DNA of 64,000 bases from Endozoicomonas gorgoniicola (GTDB lineage Bacteria > Pseudomonadota > Gammaproteobacteria > Pseudomonadales > Endozoicomonadaceae): assembly GCF_025562715.2 (NCBI RefSeq), contig NZ_JAPFCC010000001.1:4764501-4828500 (forward strand), written 5' to 3'. The notes beneath the pieces were generated by a model, which worked only from the letters and a program-made list of their open reading frames with translations, did not search any database and had not been told where the DNA came from. A program made the translations under genes and the position numbers. Of the stretch, positions 42,372 to 50,929 are shown in pieces (positions within the stretch are counted from its first letter, which is position 1; each line of letters begins with the position of its first letter).

Positions 42372-43511
42372 ATGACTGCAACTGTAAGCTCATCTCACCC
42401 TGACGCGACTTATTCTGACGCAACTCACCCTGATGCAACTCACCCTGATGCAACTCACCCTAGAACAGGGCTTCGTCATGACTGGACGGTAGAAGAAGTT
42501 GAGGCATTGTTTCAGCTGCCTTTCAATGACCTGATCTTTCAGGCTCAGCTGGCTCACCGCGAACACTTCAACCCAAACCAGGTGCAGGTTAGTACACTGT
42601 TGTCGATCAAAACCGGTGCCTGCCCGGAAGACTGCAAATACTGCCCTCAGAGTGGTCACTACAACACAGGGCTCAGTAAAGAAAAATTAATGGAAGTGCG
42701 CAAGGTGCTGGAAGAAGCCCGTGCCGCAAAAGCATCTGGCGCGACCCGTTTCTGCATGGGCGCAGCGTGGAAAAACCCACCGGAAAAAGACCTGCCTTAC
42801 ATTATGGAGATGGTAAAGGGGGTTAAAGAAATGGGGCTGGAAACCTGCATGACGCTGGGTATGCTGAATGCTGACCAGGCGAGCCGACTGGCGGACGCTG
42901 GTCTGGATTATTACAACCACAACCTGGACACCTCTCCGGAGTTTTACGGCAACATTATTACCACTCGTACCTTCTCTGATCGTCTGGATACTTTGCAGCA
43001 CGTTCGTGATGCCGGTATGAATATTTGCAGTGGCGGCATTGTCGGTCTGGGTGAAACCGAGCGTGACCGTGCAGGTATGCTGGTGGCGCTGGCTAATCTG
43101 CCTAAGCATCCGGAAAGTGTGCCTGTGAATATGCTGGTGCGGGTAGCAGGTACGCCGCTGGAAGATGTTGATGCTGTGGATGGTATCGAGTTTGTTCGCA
43201 CCATTGCCGTTGCCAAGATTATGATGCCTGCCTCCTGTGTGCGTCTTTCTGCCGGTCGTGAGAATATGAGCGACGAATTACAGGCGCTGGCATTTCTGGC
43301 AGGTGCCAACTCCATTTTCCTGGGGGATAAACTGTTGACCACTCCGAACCCTAAAGAAAGCAGAGACCGACAGTTGTTCGATAAACTGGGCATTAATATG
43401 GACGACAGCTCAGCGCTTTCTTCGGAAGAAGCCGCTGAAGAGTTTGCCCGAACCTGCCCTCTGCGTGAACAGGAAAATGATCATTATTACGATGCCATGA
43501 AAGTCTCCTGA
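42372..43511 (+). CDS. bioB: Biotin synthase
   Basis: Radical-SAM enzyme that inserts sulfur into dethiobiotin. ATG 42372 gives 379 aa; the frame is open to 42276 but that region is promoter. The cluster motif is CPEDCKYC (Cys-x3-Cys-x2-Cys), followed by SGATRFCMGAAWKNP, YYNHNLDTSPEFY and ASCVRLSAGRENM, all diagnostic. It is longer than E. coli BioB (346) because of an N-terminal extension of Asp-Ala-Thr-His-Pro repeats before the conserved LRHDWTVEEVEALF. It is first gene of bioB-F-H-C-D. The likely regulator is BirA through the upstream site. Confidence 0.96.
   Translation: MTATVSSSHPDATYSDATHPDATHPDATHPRTGLRHDWTVEEVEALFQLPFNDLIFQAQLAHREHFNPNQVQVSTLLSIKTGACPEDCKYCPQSGHYNTGLSKEKLMEVRKVLEEARAAKASGATRFCMGAAWKNPPEKDLPYIMEMVKGVKEMGLETCMTLGMLNADQASRLADAGLDYYNHNLDTSPEFYGNIITTRTFSDRLDTLQHVRDAGMNICSGGIVGLGETERDRAGMLVALANLPKHPESVPVNMLVRVAGTPLEDVDAVDGIEFVRTIAVAKIMMPASCVRLSAGRENMSDELQALAFLAGANSIFLGDKLLTTPNPKESRDRQLFDKLGINMDDSSALSSEEAAEEFARTCPLREQENDHYYDAMKVS
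42397..42462 (+). repeat. 15-bp in-frame repeats in the bioB 5' region
   Basis: Units of the type GCAACTCACCCTGAT recur with a 15-base period, encoding SHPDAT-YSDAT-HPDAT-HPDAT-HPRT. The last three units are nearly identical, the earlier ones diverged. The period preserves the reading frame. Confidence 0.85.
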
Positions 43512-43521
43512 GGTAATGGTT

Positions 43522-44727
43522 ATGGATGGGGCGCGCATAAAAAGTTCGGACATGGATAAAGAGCTGCAGCAGGATTTGCAGTCACGTCGGGAAGCCAACC
43601 TCTATCGGTCACGCAAAACCCTCGATACCGCCCAGGGGCCTGAAGTGGTCATTGATGGTAAGAAGTATCTGGCTTTCTGTAATAACGATTATCTGGGATT
43701 AGCCAGCCACCCTGAAGTGATTGCCAGTATGAAAAAGGCGACAACTGACTATGGTGTGGGCGGTGGCGCTTCTCATCTGGTTATTGGTCACAGCAGGGCG
43801 CACCATCAACTGGAAGAAGAGTTGGCTGAGTTTACCGGCCGTGACCGGGTGCTGCTGTTTTCCAATGGTTATATGGCGAACCTTGGCGTGATTACGGCTT
43901 TGCTCAATAAGCACGACGCTGTGTTTCAGGATCGTCTGAATCATGCCTCTCTGCTGGATGCTGGTCAGCTGTCCGGGGCTCGTTTTCAGCGTTATCTGCA
44001 TAATGGTGTGGATAATCTGACCACCCGTTTAGAGCGTACCGAAGCCCGTCGCCGGTTGATTGTCACCGATGGGGTCTTCAGCATGGATGGTGATATGGCA
44101 CCATTGCCTGAGCTGGTACAACTGGCAAAACAGAAAAACGCCTGGCTGATGGTCGATGACGCCCATGGTTTTGGCAGTCTGGGTAAGATGGGGGGTGGAG
44201 TTGCAGAATTCTTTGATCTGTCTCAGGATGATTTGCCGGTTCTGATTGGTACACTGGGCAAAGCCTTTGGCACAGCCGGTGCGTTTGTGGCAGGTAGCGA
44301 AGCATTAATTGAGACACTTATCCAGTTTGCCCGCACCTATATTTACACCACCTCCATGCCTCCGGCTGTAGCAGCTGCCACCCGAACCAGCCTGAAACTA
44401 TTGCGGGAAGAAAGTTGGCGACGCGACCACTTGCAGGAACTGGTTCAGTATTTTCGCAAAGGTTGTGAACAACTGGGGTTGCAGCTGATGGATTCGGCTT
44501 CGCCGATTCAGCCGATTAGGGTCGGCAGTGCCAGCAATGCCATGGCTCTGAGTGATTCACTGGCTCAGCAGGGTATTCTGGTCACAGCCATTCGACCGCC
44601 TACCGTTCCAAGAGGAACGTCGAGGCTACGTATTACTTTCAGCGCTGCCCACAGCAAAGAGCATGTAGAGCAGTTGCTGACCGCACTTGAGCGCACGGTA
44701 AGCCCGTTGCAGGAGGATGTTGCATGA
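43522..44727 (+). CDS. bioF: 8-amino-7-oxononanoate synthase
   Basis: PLP-dependent enzyme condensing pimeloyl-ACP with alanine. With the ATG at 43522, which has GAGGT at ideal spacing, it is 401 aa; starts at 43516 or 43552 are possible, and the family-like N-terminus begins at the latter (MDKELQQDLQSRREANLYR). Motifs are FCNNDYLGLASHP, GVFSMDGDMAPL, MVDDAHGFG and the PLP lysine in GTLGKAFGTAGAF, with TAIRPPTVPRGTSRLRIT near the end. It lies 10 bases after bioB and overlaps bioH by ATGA. Confidence 0.95.
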   Translation: MDGARIKSSDMDKELQQDLQSRREANLYRSRKTLDTAQGPEVVIDGKKYLAFCNNDYLGLASHPEVIASMKKATTDYGVGGGASHLVIGHSRAHHQLEEELAEFTGRDRVLLFSNGYMANLGVITALLNKHDAVFQDRLNHASLLDAGQLSGARFQRYLHNGVDNLTTRLERTEARRRLIVTDGVFSMDGDMAPLPELVQLAKQKNAWLMVDDAHGFGSLGKMGGGVAEFFDLSQDDLPVLIGTLGKAFGTAGAFVAGSEALIETLIQFARTYIYTTSMPPAVAAATRTSLKLLREESWRRDHLQELVQYFRKGCEQLGLQLMDSASPIQPIRVGSASNAMALSDSLAQQGILVTAIRPPTVPRGTSRLRITFSAAHSKEHVEQLLTALERTVSPLQEDVA

Positions 44728-45470
44728 GTCTGCCCATCGTATTAATCAGTGGTTGGGGCATGCCGGCAACCGTGCTGGAGCCACTGGCACGGGAGTTGGA
44801 TGGGGATGGTCGGGCCTGTGTGGTACAGCTGCCGGGGCTGGTATCGGAGCCCGGTAGCCGCTATGACTGGCAGGAGCTGCTGAATTATCTTGACCTGCAT
44901 CTGCTGGAAACGCCAGTGGTGCTGGTTGGCTGGTCTTTGGGTGGCACACTGGCTGCGCTTTATGCGAGCCAGAACCCGGACAAAGTGGCAGGCCTGGTGA
45001 CTCTGGGGACTAACCCGTGTTTTGTTCGCAATGATGACTGGCAACAGGCTATGTTGCCCGCCACCTTTGCAAGCTTTTATGCTGGGATGGAAGAAGATCC
45101 CCAGGCCACTATCCAACAGTTTTCCATGCTTTGCTCAATGGGCAACAGCAACCAGAAAACCCTGATGCGTGAACTGGGTGCATTGACCGGAGATGTTGAT
45201 CTGGAACCTGCTATTTTGTCAGGTATGTTGAAACTGCTTGGCGAAAGCAATGTGCGCTCCCAGTTTGCCGATCTGCGTTGTCCGGTGATTCACTGCTTTG
45301 GTCGACAGGATGCCCTGGTTCCCGCCGATGTTGCCGAACGCATTGAACAGGATTTCCCTGCCCATGCGGTTAATGTGTTTAATGGTGGGCATACTTTCTT
45401 TCTTGATAACGAAACCGGCATTACCCGCCAGGTGGCAGAACTGGTAGCCTGTTTATGCTCGAGAGGGTAA
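44724..45470 (+). CDS. bioH: Pimeloyl-ACP methyl ester esterase
   Basis: A 248-aa alpha/beta hydrolase that removes the methyl group from pimeloyl-ACP methyl ester (established for E. coli BioH). Nucleophile elbow is GWSLGG (Ser near residue 75), acid is Asp in GRQDALVPADV, and His is in FNGGHTFFLDN. The opening ISGWGMPATVLEPLA is typical of BioH. It is coupled to bioF by an ATGA overlap, and its end overlaps bioC by 16 bases. In this organism bioH lies inside the bio operon with bioC, as in Pseudomonas. Confidence 0.94.
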   Translation: MSLPIVLISGWGMPATVLEPLARELDGDGRACVVQLPGLVSEPGSRYDWQELLNYLDLHLLETPVVLVGWSLGGTLAALYASQNPDKVAGLVTLGTNPCFVRNDDWQQAMLPATFASFYAGMEEDPQATIQQFSMLCSMGNSNQKTLMRELGALTGDVDLEPAILSGMLKLLGESNVRSQFADLRCPVIHCFGRQDALVPADVAERIEQDFPAHAVNVFNGGHTFFLDNETGITRQVAELVACLCSRG

Positions 45471-46279
45471 CTTCATCGGTGACTGAAGCCTGCCGACCGG
45501 AGCGAGCTGATAAACGACGAATTGCCGTCAACTTCAGCCGCGCCGCCAGCACATACGATGACGCTGCTGCGCTTCAGGACCGGGTTGCTGCCCGGGCGAT
45601 GCTGGGATTACCTTCAAACCACAAGCCTGAGTTTGTCCTGGACCTGGGTTCTGGAACAGGTCGTCAGACGATTCAGGTGGCCGGTCATTATCCACAGGCC
45701 TCTGTAGTAGGGTTGGATCTGGCAATGGGAATGGCTGCCCATGCCCGATCCTGTTTTCCGAATTTGGACTGGTGTTCCGGAGATATTGAACACCTGCCGT
45801 TCAAAGACAACCGTTTTGATGTGGTCTTTTCCAGCCTCGCCATTCAGTGGTGTAGCCTGAACAGGGTTCTTAAAGAGGTACACCGGGTTTTAAAACCCGG
45901 TGGCCTGTTTGTCTTTTCAACTCTGGCAGCTGGCACTATGCATGAGCTGCGGCGGGCGTGGAGTCAGGTTGACCCGCATGTTCATGTTAATAGCTTTGAT
46001 ACTTACAGTGCTCAAAAACACTGCGTGCAGCAGTCTGACTGCCAGCTACATTCTTTCAGGCTGCAAACCGAAACTATCTACTATCCTTCCGTCATGCAGT
46101 TACTCCGGGATATGAAAGCCCTTGGGGTGAACACGGTTCCAGCGCGGCAGAATGGGCTGATGTCCCGTCATCGTATCCTGAAGCTTCAGGAGGCTTATGA
46201 AATATTTCGAACAGAAAAAGGACTGCCTCTTTCTTATGAGGTTATTTACGGAATAGTGCACAGGCCGCTTATCACTTAA
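45455..46279 (+). CDS. bioC: Malonyl-ACP O-methyltransferase
   Basis: A 274-aa SAM-dependent methyltransferase that starts pimelate synthesis by methylating malonyl-ACP. The N-terminal segment DKRRIAVNFSRAASTYDDAAALQ is typical of BioC. Motif I is VLDLGSGTGRQT, followed by VVGLDLAMGMAAHAR, GDIEHLPFKDNRFDVVFSSLAIQWC and VLKPGGLFVFSTLA. ATG 45455 overlaps the end of bioH by 16 bases, which implies coupling. It ends 62 bases before bioD. Confidence 0.95.
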   Translation: MLERVTSSVTEACRPERADKRRIAVNFSRAASTYDDAAALQDRVAARAMLGLPSNHKPEFVLDLGSGTGRQTIQVAGHYPQASVVGLDLAMGMAAHARSCFPNLDWCSGDIEHLPFKDNRFDVVFSSLAIQWCSLNRVLKEVHRVLKPGGLFVFSTLAAGTMHELRRAWSQVDPHVHVNSFDTYSAQKHCVQQSDCQLHSFRLQTETIYYPSVMQLLRDMKALGVNTVPARQNGLMSRHRILKLQEAYEIFRTEKGLPLSYEVIYGIVHRPLIT

Positions 46280-46341
46280 AAAAATCTGTCAGACTCATTT
46301 CTAAGCCCGTCTGTTAAAAAAGACCGGAGCAATAAACTCAA

Positions 46342-47031
46342 ATGGCTAAAACGTATTTTGTTACTGGCACCGATACGGATGCCGGTAAAACAGTGGTGTC
46401 CTGTGGTCTGCTTGAAGCGGCCCGTCAGAAACAACTGCAAACCATTGCCCTTAAACCCGTATCGGCGGGTTGTTATTCTACCCCTGAAGGTTTGCGCAAT
46501 GGTGACGCCATGAACCTGATGGAGGCCATGACGCTGGAGCTTCCTTATGCACAGGTCAACCCTGTTGCGTTTAAGCCGCCTATTGCACCGCACATTGCCG
46601 CAAAAGAAGAGGGGCGTCGTACAACACTGGATCGGCTGGCAGGGATTTGCCGTGGCGCCCTGATGCGTAAACATGACCTGTCGTTGATTGAAGGGGCTGG
46701 TGGCTGGCGGGTTCCTCTTAATAATCGGGAAATGCTGTCAGGTCTGGCGCTTGAAATGAATACGCCGGTTATTCTGGTGGTCGGCATGAAGCTGGGGTGT
46801 CTGAATCATGCATTGCTCAGTGCTGAAGCGATTGTTCGTGATGGTGCCAGGCTGGCTGGCTGGGTGGCGAATCAGGTTGCCCCGGACATGAACCACTATA
46901 AAGAAAATGTTCAGACCCTGAAAGACAGTCTGCCTGCGCCCTGTCTTGGTGTAGTTCCCTGGCTGGAAACACTCGATAACAGGGCTGTTGCGGAGTATTT
47001 GGATATCCAGCCTTTGGTAAAAGAGCCGTAA
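46342..47031 (+). CDS. bioD: Dethiobiotin synthetase
   Basis: A 229-aa ATP-dependent enzyme closing the ureido ring of dethiobiotin. P-loop is VTGTDTDAGKT at the N-terminus, then ALKPVSAGC, DAMNLM, NPVAFKPPIAPHIAA, IEGAGGWRVPL, GMKLGCLNHALLSAEAI and WVANQVAP, all typical. It starts at ATG 46342 with GGAG upstream. It is last gene of the cluster. No clear terminator follows in the 247-base gap to the acyl-CoA dehydrogenase gene, where I see nothing else I can support. Confidence 0.95.
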   Translation: MAKTYFVTGTDTDAGKTVVSCGLLEAARQKQLQTIALKPVSAGCYSTPEGLRNGDAMNLMEAMTLELPYAQVNPVAFKPPIAPHIAAKEEGRRTTLDRLAGICRGALMRKHDLSLIEGAGGWRVPLNNREMLSGLALEMNTPVILVVGMKLGCLNHALLSAEAIVRDGARLAGWVANQVAPDMNHYKENVQTLKDSLPAPCLGVVPWLETLDNRAVAEYLDIQPLVKEP

Positions 47032-47278
47032 ATTTTCAGCCTGCCTTCAGAGACAAGGTTGGGAATGGCTTTGTTCGTCCCAACCTGCATGCTTTCCTCT
47101 CTCCATATCAGTTTCCAGCGAATTGCCTTTTTGGGCGATAAAGCTCTGTAGCGGTGTCTTTTCAAAGCAGGTTTGGAGCAGTTGACATTAATTTTATTCA
47201 TACGTAAGTTTAAAACAACTGTTTGAATTGCTGCTAGACTGTATTTATAAAAAGAAAAGAACCAGTGAGGTCGTTGTA

Positions 47279-49069
47279 ATGCCAGAATATAAGGCACCCC
47301 TGAGAGATATCCGTTTCGTCCGGGACGAGTTACTGTCTTACCCTGAACACTATGCCAGCCTGCCAGGCGCAGAAGACGCTACTCCTGATATGGTGGATGC
47401 CATTTTGCAGGAAGGGGCAAAATTCTGTGAACAGGTTCTGTCACCTCTGAATCAGTCGGGTGATCAGGAAGGTTGCACCTGGAGTGAAGAGGGCGTTAAA
47501 ACCCCGTCAGGCTTCAGGGAAGCTTATCAACAATATGTTGAAGGTGGCTGGCCTTCTCTTGCCAGTGATGAAACCTATGGCGGGCAGGGACTGCCTCATT
47601 CCCTTGGGCTGTCCATCAGTGAAATGGTTGGGCAGGCAAACTGGTCCTGGGGAATGTATCCGGGGCTGAGCCATGGGGCTATGAATACTTTGGAAGCTCA
47701 TGGCACCGAAGAGCAGAAGCAAGCCTATCTTACCAAACTGGTTTCCGGGGAATGGACCGGAACCATGTGCCTCACAGAGCCCCACTGTGGTACGGACCTG
47801 GGTATGCTGCGCACCAAAGCTGAACCCAATGGCAATGGCTCTTATCGAATTTCCGGTACCAAGATATTCATTTCTGCCGGAGATCACGATATGGCGGAAA
47901 ATATCGTTCATATTGTTCTGGCTCGTCTGCCGGGCGCTCCGGAAGGCACGAAAGGTATCTCGCTGTTCATTGTTCCCAAATATCTGCCCCAGAGCATTGG
48001 TGAAAGCAACGGTGTCAGCTGTGGTTCTATCGAGCACAAAATGGGCATTCATGCCAATGCGACCTGTGTCATGAACTTCGATGAAGCTACCGGTTTTCTG
48101 ATTGGGCCTGAGAACAAAGGTCTCAACTGCATGTTCACGTTTATGAACTTTGCACGCCTTGGAACGGGTTTACAGGGGCTGGCTCATTCGGAAGTGGCTA
48201 TGCAGGGTGCCTTACGTTATGCCCGTGAGCGTTTGCAAAGCCGTTCTCTCAGTGGGGCAAAAAATCCTGATGGTCCGGCTGACCCGATTATTGTCCATCC
48301 TGATGTACGACGAATGTTGTTGACCATCAAGGCTTTCACCGAAGGTAACCGGGCTCTGGCTTACTACATTGCTAAGCTGGCTGACCTGATGCATCACCCA
48401 GATGCAGAGGTTCGCAGTCAGGCTGACCTGACCATGGGTTTCCTGACACCGATCCTTAAAGCTTTTGTGACCGAAACCGGTTTTGAAGCAGCTAATCTTG
48501 GACTTCAGTGTTATGGCGGACATGGCTACATTGCGGAATGGGGTATGGAACAGAATGTCCGGGATGCCCGCATTGCCATGCTTTATGAAGGCACAACCGG
48601 TATTCAGGCTCTGGATTTGCTGGGTCGTAAAATCCTGCTGACCCAGGGCGAATCAATGAAGACCTTTACCAAAGTGGTTCATCGTTTCTGCAAGGAGCAT
48701 GAGGGAAACAGCCAACTCAAAGAGTTTATTGAACCACTGGCTGCCCTGAATAAAGAGTGGGGCGAAATGACCATGCAGATTGGCATGAAAGCCATGCAGA
48801 ACAAGGATGAAGTGGGGGCAGCGTCGGTCGATTTTCTGATGTATTCAGGCTATGTCTGCCTGGCTTACTTCTGGGCTGATATGGTCAATACAGCTCAGCA
48901 GGCACTGGCAGCGGGTACTACCGAAGAGGGTTTCTATAACGCCAAGATTCAAACAGCCCGGTTCTACTTCCAGCGGCTTTTGCCCAGAACGCGAATGCAC
49001 AAAGCGGCTATTGAGTCAGGTGTTGAAAATCTGCTGGGTATTGCTGAAGAGGACTTTGGCGAAATCTGA
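47279..49069 (+). CDS. Acyl-CoA dehydrogenase (large, FadE/DmdC-like class)
   Basis: A 596-aa FAD-dependent acyl-CoA dehydrogenase of the large class with a C-terminal extension. It has N-terminal PLRDIRFVRDEL, the FAD/substrate loop MCLTEPHCGTDLGML, ISGTKIFISAGDHDM, EHKMGIHANATCVMNFD, and the active-site region YEGTTGIQALDLLGRKI. The ATG at 47279 has GAGG 9 bases upstream; the frame is open to 47228 but without support. Members of this class include fatty-acid beta-oxidation enzymes and DmdC, the methylmercaptopropionyl-CoA dehydrogenase of DMSP demethylation. Sequence alone does not decide the substrate. It is a single-gene unit with its own terminator. Confidence 0.9.
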   Translation: MPEYKAPLRDIRFVRDELLSYPEHYASLPGAEDATPDMVDAILQEGAKFCEQVLSPLNQSGDQEGCTWSEEGVKTPSGFREAYQQYVEGGWPSLASDETYGGQGLPHSLGLSISEMVGQANWSWGMYPGLSHGAMNTLEAHGTEEQKQAYLTKLVSGEWTGTMCLTEPHCGTDLGMLRTKAEPNGNGSYRISGTKIFISAGDHDMAENIVHIVLARLPGAPEGTKGISLFIVPKYLPQSIGESNGVSCGSIEHKMGIHANATCVMNFDEATGFLIGPENKGLNCMFTFMNFARLGTGLQGLAHSEVAMQGALRYARERLQSRSLSGAKNPDGPADPIIVHPDVRRMLLTIKAFTEGNRALAYYIAKLADLMHHPDAEVRSQADLTMGFLTPILKAFVTETGFEAANLGLQCYGGHGYIAEWGMEQNVRDARIAMLYEGTTGIQALDLLGRKILLTQGESMKTFTKVVHRFCKEHEGNSQLKEFIEPLAALNKEWGEMTMQIGMKAMQNKDEVGAASVDFLMYSGYVCLAYFWADMVNTAQQALAAGTTEEGFYNAKIQTARFYFQRLLPRTRMHKAAIESGVENLLGIAEEDFGEI

Positions 49070-49090
49070 GGTTTATTTTTATTCTGCTGG

Positions 49091-49118
49091 AAGGTCGCCT
49101 GAGGGCGGCCTTTTTTTT
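49091..49118 (+). terminator. Rho-independent terminator of acyl-CoA dehydrogenase gene
   Basis: GGTCGCC (49093-49099) pairs with GGCGGCC (49104-49110), with one wobble pair and a TGAG loop, followed by eight T (49111-49118). Confidence 0.92.
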
Positions 49119-49236
49119 CGGCGTTTGATCAATAAAACATTGTGAACTTAGCCTATGCTTACAGGCCATAAATTTTACTGGAAACGGTTCATCGTAAATC
49201 GCTGGAAAAATCAACCTCAGTGTGGAGTAAGCAGAG

Positions 49237-49702
49237 TTGAATTATTTAATAATAAAGTGCGTAAAAGCCATTACTTTTTTTCTATTGTTACTTTTGTTTC
49301 AAAATGCTCTGGCAGTCCATGTGGAGAAAAAAGAAGCGTTATGCCCCCCGGTGAATCAGGGTGAAGAATTAAAGCGTTATCATGCGCTCTTTGAAGACAT
49401 CGATAAGGGTAATATACCGGATATTGGTGATCTTGATGTTAATGTGATTATCGAGAAAGATTATTCTGAGTATTTTTCCCTGTTAGATTATGCTGCCTTT
49501 GAGAATAAAACCAACGTTGTTCTATGGCTTCTTGATAAAGGAGCATTCCCTGATGGATGTAACACTTCCTACGAAAAGTACGACAAGAATAAGGGACTGC
49601 TATTTGAAAGATCACCTATATATTATTCTGTTGAAAATAATAATAAGCTGGTCTTTCAATCCTTGATAGAAAAAGGAGCCGATGTAAATATTAGAGACAA
49701 TA
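49237..49702 (+). pseudogene. Ankyrin-repeat gene, left copy, part 1
   Basis: A TTG start at 49237 with GGAG upstream, same as in the right copy. The signal peptide AITFFLLLLLFQNALA is followed by the first ankyrin-like repeats (LLDYAAFENKTNVVLWLLDKGA and SPIYYSVENNNKLVF). It is cut at TA 49701-49702 by an IS630 element; the frame then stops after one foreign lysine codon. It continues at 52606. Joining the three parts (466 + 384 + 1289 bases) restores 712 aa in frame. Confidence 0.88.
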
Positions 49703-49841
49703 AGTAGTTATAAATTAGCTATCGAATATTTTTGACCGTCCGGTTACTAAAAATAGTTATTCCAATTCTACCGGCAGCGCTCAGTGTAGTGATTATACTC
49801 CAGCTATCACCAACAACACCTGCGTTACTGCTTCAACGAAA

Positions 49842-50351
49842 ATGAAAACCGTTTTACCTATCACAGATGGAGCCATTAGAGAAACCCTGCAGATCGCCAG
49901 GAGTCATGGCCCAACACCCTATGTCAGAGAAAGAGCACACGCTGTACTGCTCAGCTCTCGTGGCTTTCCTATGGCTCAAATTGCCGATATCTTTGAGGTT
50001 CAGTACCAGACGGTATCACGCTGGCTTGATGACTGGGAGGATTATGGTATTCGAGGGCTATACAAAACACACGACGGAGGGAAGAAACCTATTTACAATT
50101 CTGAAGAAGAACTGCGCATTAAAGAACTGGTGGCTAAGGAACCCCGCCGTATATCATATGTCCAATCCAAAATCGAAGAGGAAACAGGCAAATCCGCATC
50201 AAAGACGACAATAGGTAGAATAATAAAAAAGCTGGGGATGGTTTACAAAAGACTCCGTAAATCATGCAAGCATAAAAGAGATGAGGAGCAGTTTCAGCGT
50301 AGTAAGGCAGCATTGAAAGATGCTCAAGAAGCTGAAGATAAAGGTTTAATT
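49842..50351 (+). pseudogene. IS630-family transposase, N-terminal part
   Basis: 170 native residues. The winged-helix DNA-binding region (RERAHAVLLSSRGFPMAQIA, then YQTVSRWLDDWEDYGIRGLY) is followed by the second helix-turn-helix (ISYVQSKIEEETGKSASKTT). It starts at ATG 49842. It is cut after GLI by the ISNCY-type element; the frame runs 14 codons into that element before a stop. It continues at 52080. Rejoined without one AATT repeat it gives a 342-aa transposase, the normal family length. Confidence 0.9.
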
Positions 50352-50446
50352 AGTGCCTGTCCGAAAACCCTCAAGCCCTTGAAAAACACAGCCTGAGGCC
50401 AAATATAATACTCGAAGATTTTCCCAGACAGGCTGTTTTCGAGTTT

Positions 50447-50929
50447 ATGCGTCAAACCATTAATCCACAAATGCAGTTGGGCGAGGTTGATATCTCCGCC
50501 ATCACATTCAACCCCAAGTCCAGAGATGATATTCCCCGGCTTTTGCGGGGCTTGCAGCACATATGGGTTACACCTGATCTGAGAGAGCAGGTCTTTCAAG
50601 TTCTTGAAAGTATGATTCCTGCCAGCAGTAATAATGGTCGTCCCGGTATGGATCTCTGGAACATACTGGTGTTTGGCACCCTGCGGCTGGTCACTAACTG
50701 TGATTATGACCGTCTTCAGGAGCTGGCCAATGAACACGGCACGCTACGGAAAATGCTTGGGCACGGTCCTTACTGCACGCACTCTTATCATATCCAGACA
50801 TTGCAGGATAATATCAGCCTGTTCACGCCCGAAATACTGGACCAGGTAAACCAGATTGTCGTGGCAGCAGGCCATCAACTGGTTAAAAAAAAGATGAGCC
50901 GCTATATGGCCGTGCCGATTCGTTTGTAG
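50447..50929 (+). CDS. ISNCY-type transposase, first reading frame
   Basis: The N-terminal 149 residues match this transposase group (MRQTINPQMQLGEVDIS, KSRDDIPRLLRGLQHIW, YDRLQELANEHGTLRKMLGH). At 50885-50893 the frame meets the heptamer A AAA AAG in phase. Without a frame change it ends at 50929. A -1 shift there continues into the frame 50893-51867, giving a 473-aa protein. It is either a programmed frameshift or a single-base indel in the A-run. Confidence 0.8.
   Translation: MRQTINPQMQLGEVDISAITFNPKSRDDIPRLLRGLQHIWVTPDLREQVFQVLESMIPASSNNGRPGMDLWNILVFGTLRLVTNCDYDRLQELANEHGTLRKMLGHGPYCTHSYHIQTLQDNISLFTPEILDQVNQIVVAAGHQLVKKKMSRYMAVPIRL

Noticed and set aside
42397..42462. Possible iteron or origin repeats
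   Set aside because: The 15-bp repeats are in frame within bioB and far from any replication gene.
42390..43109. Long antisense frames over bioB
   Set aside because: They are shadows of a GC-rich conserved gene, with no ribosome site or recognisable sequence.
47228..47278. Upstream extension of the acyl-CoA dehydrogenase frame
   Set aside because: It has no similarity to the family, and the ATG at 47279 has a well-placed GAGG.
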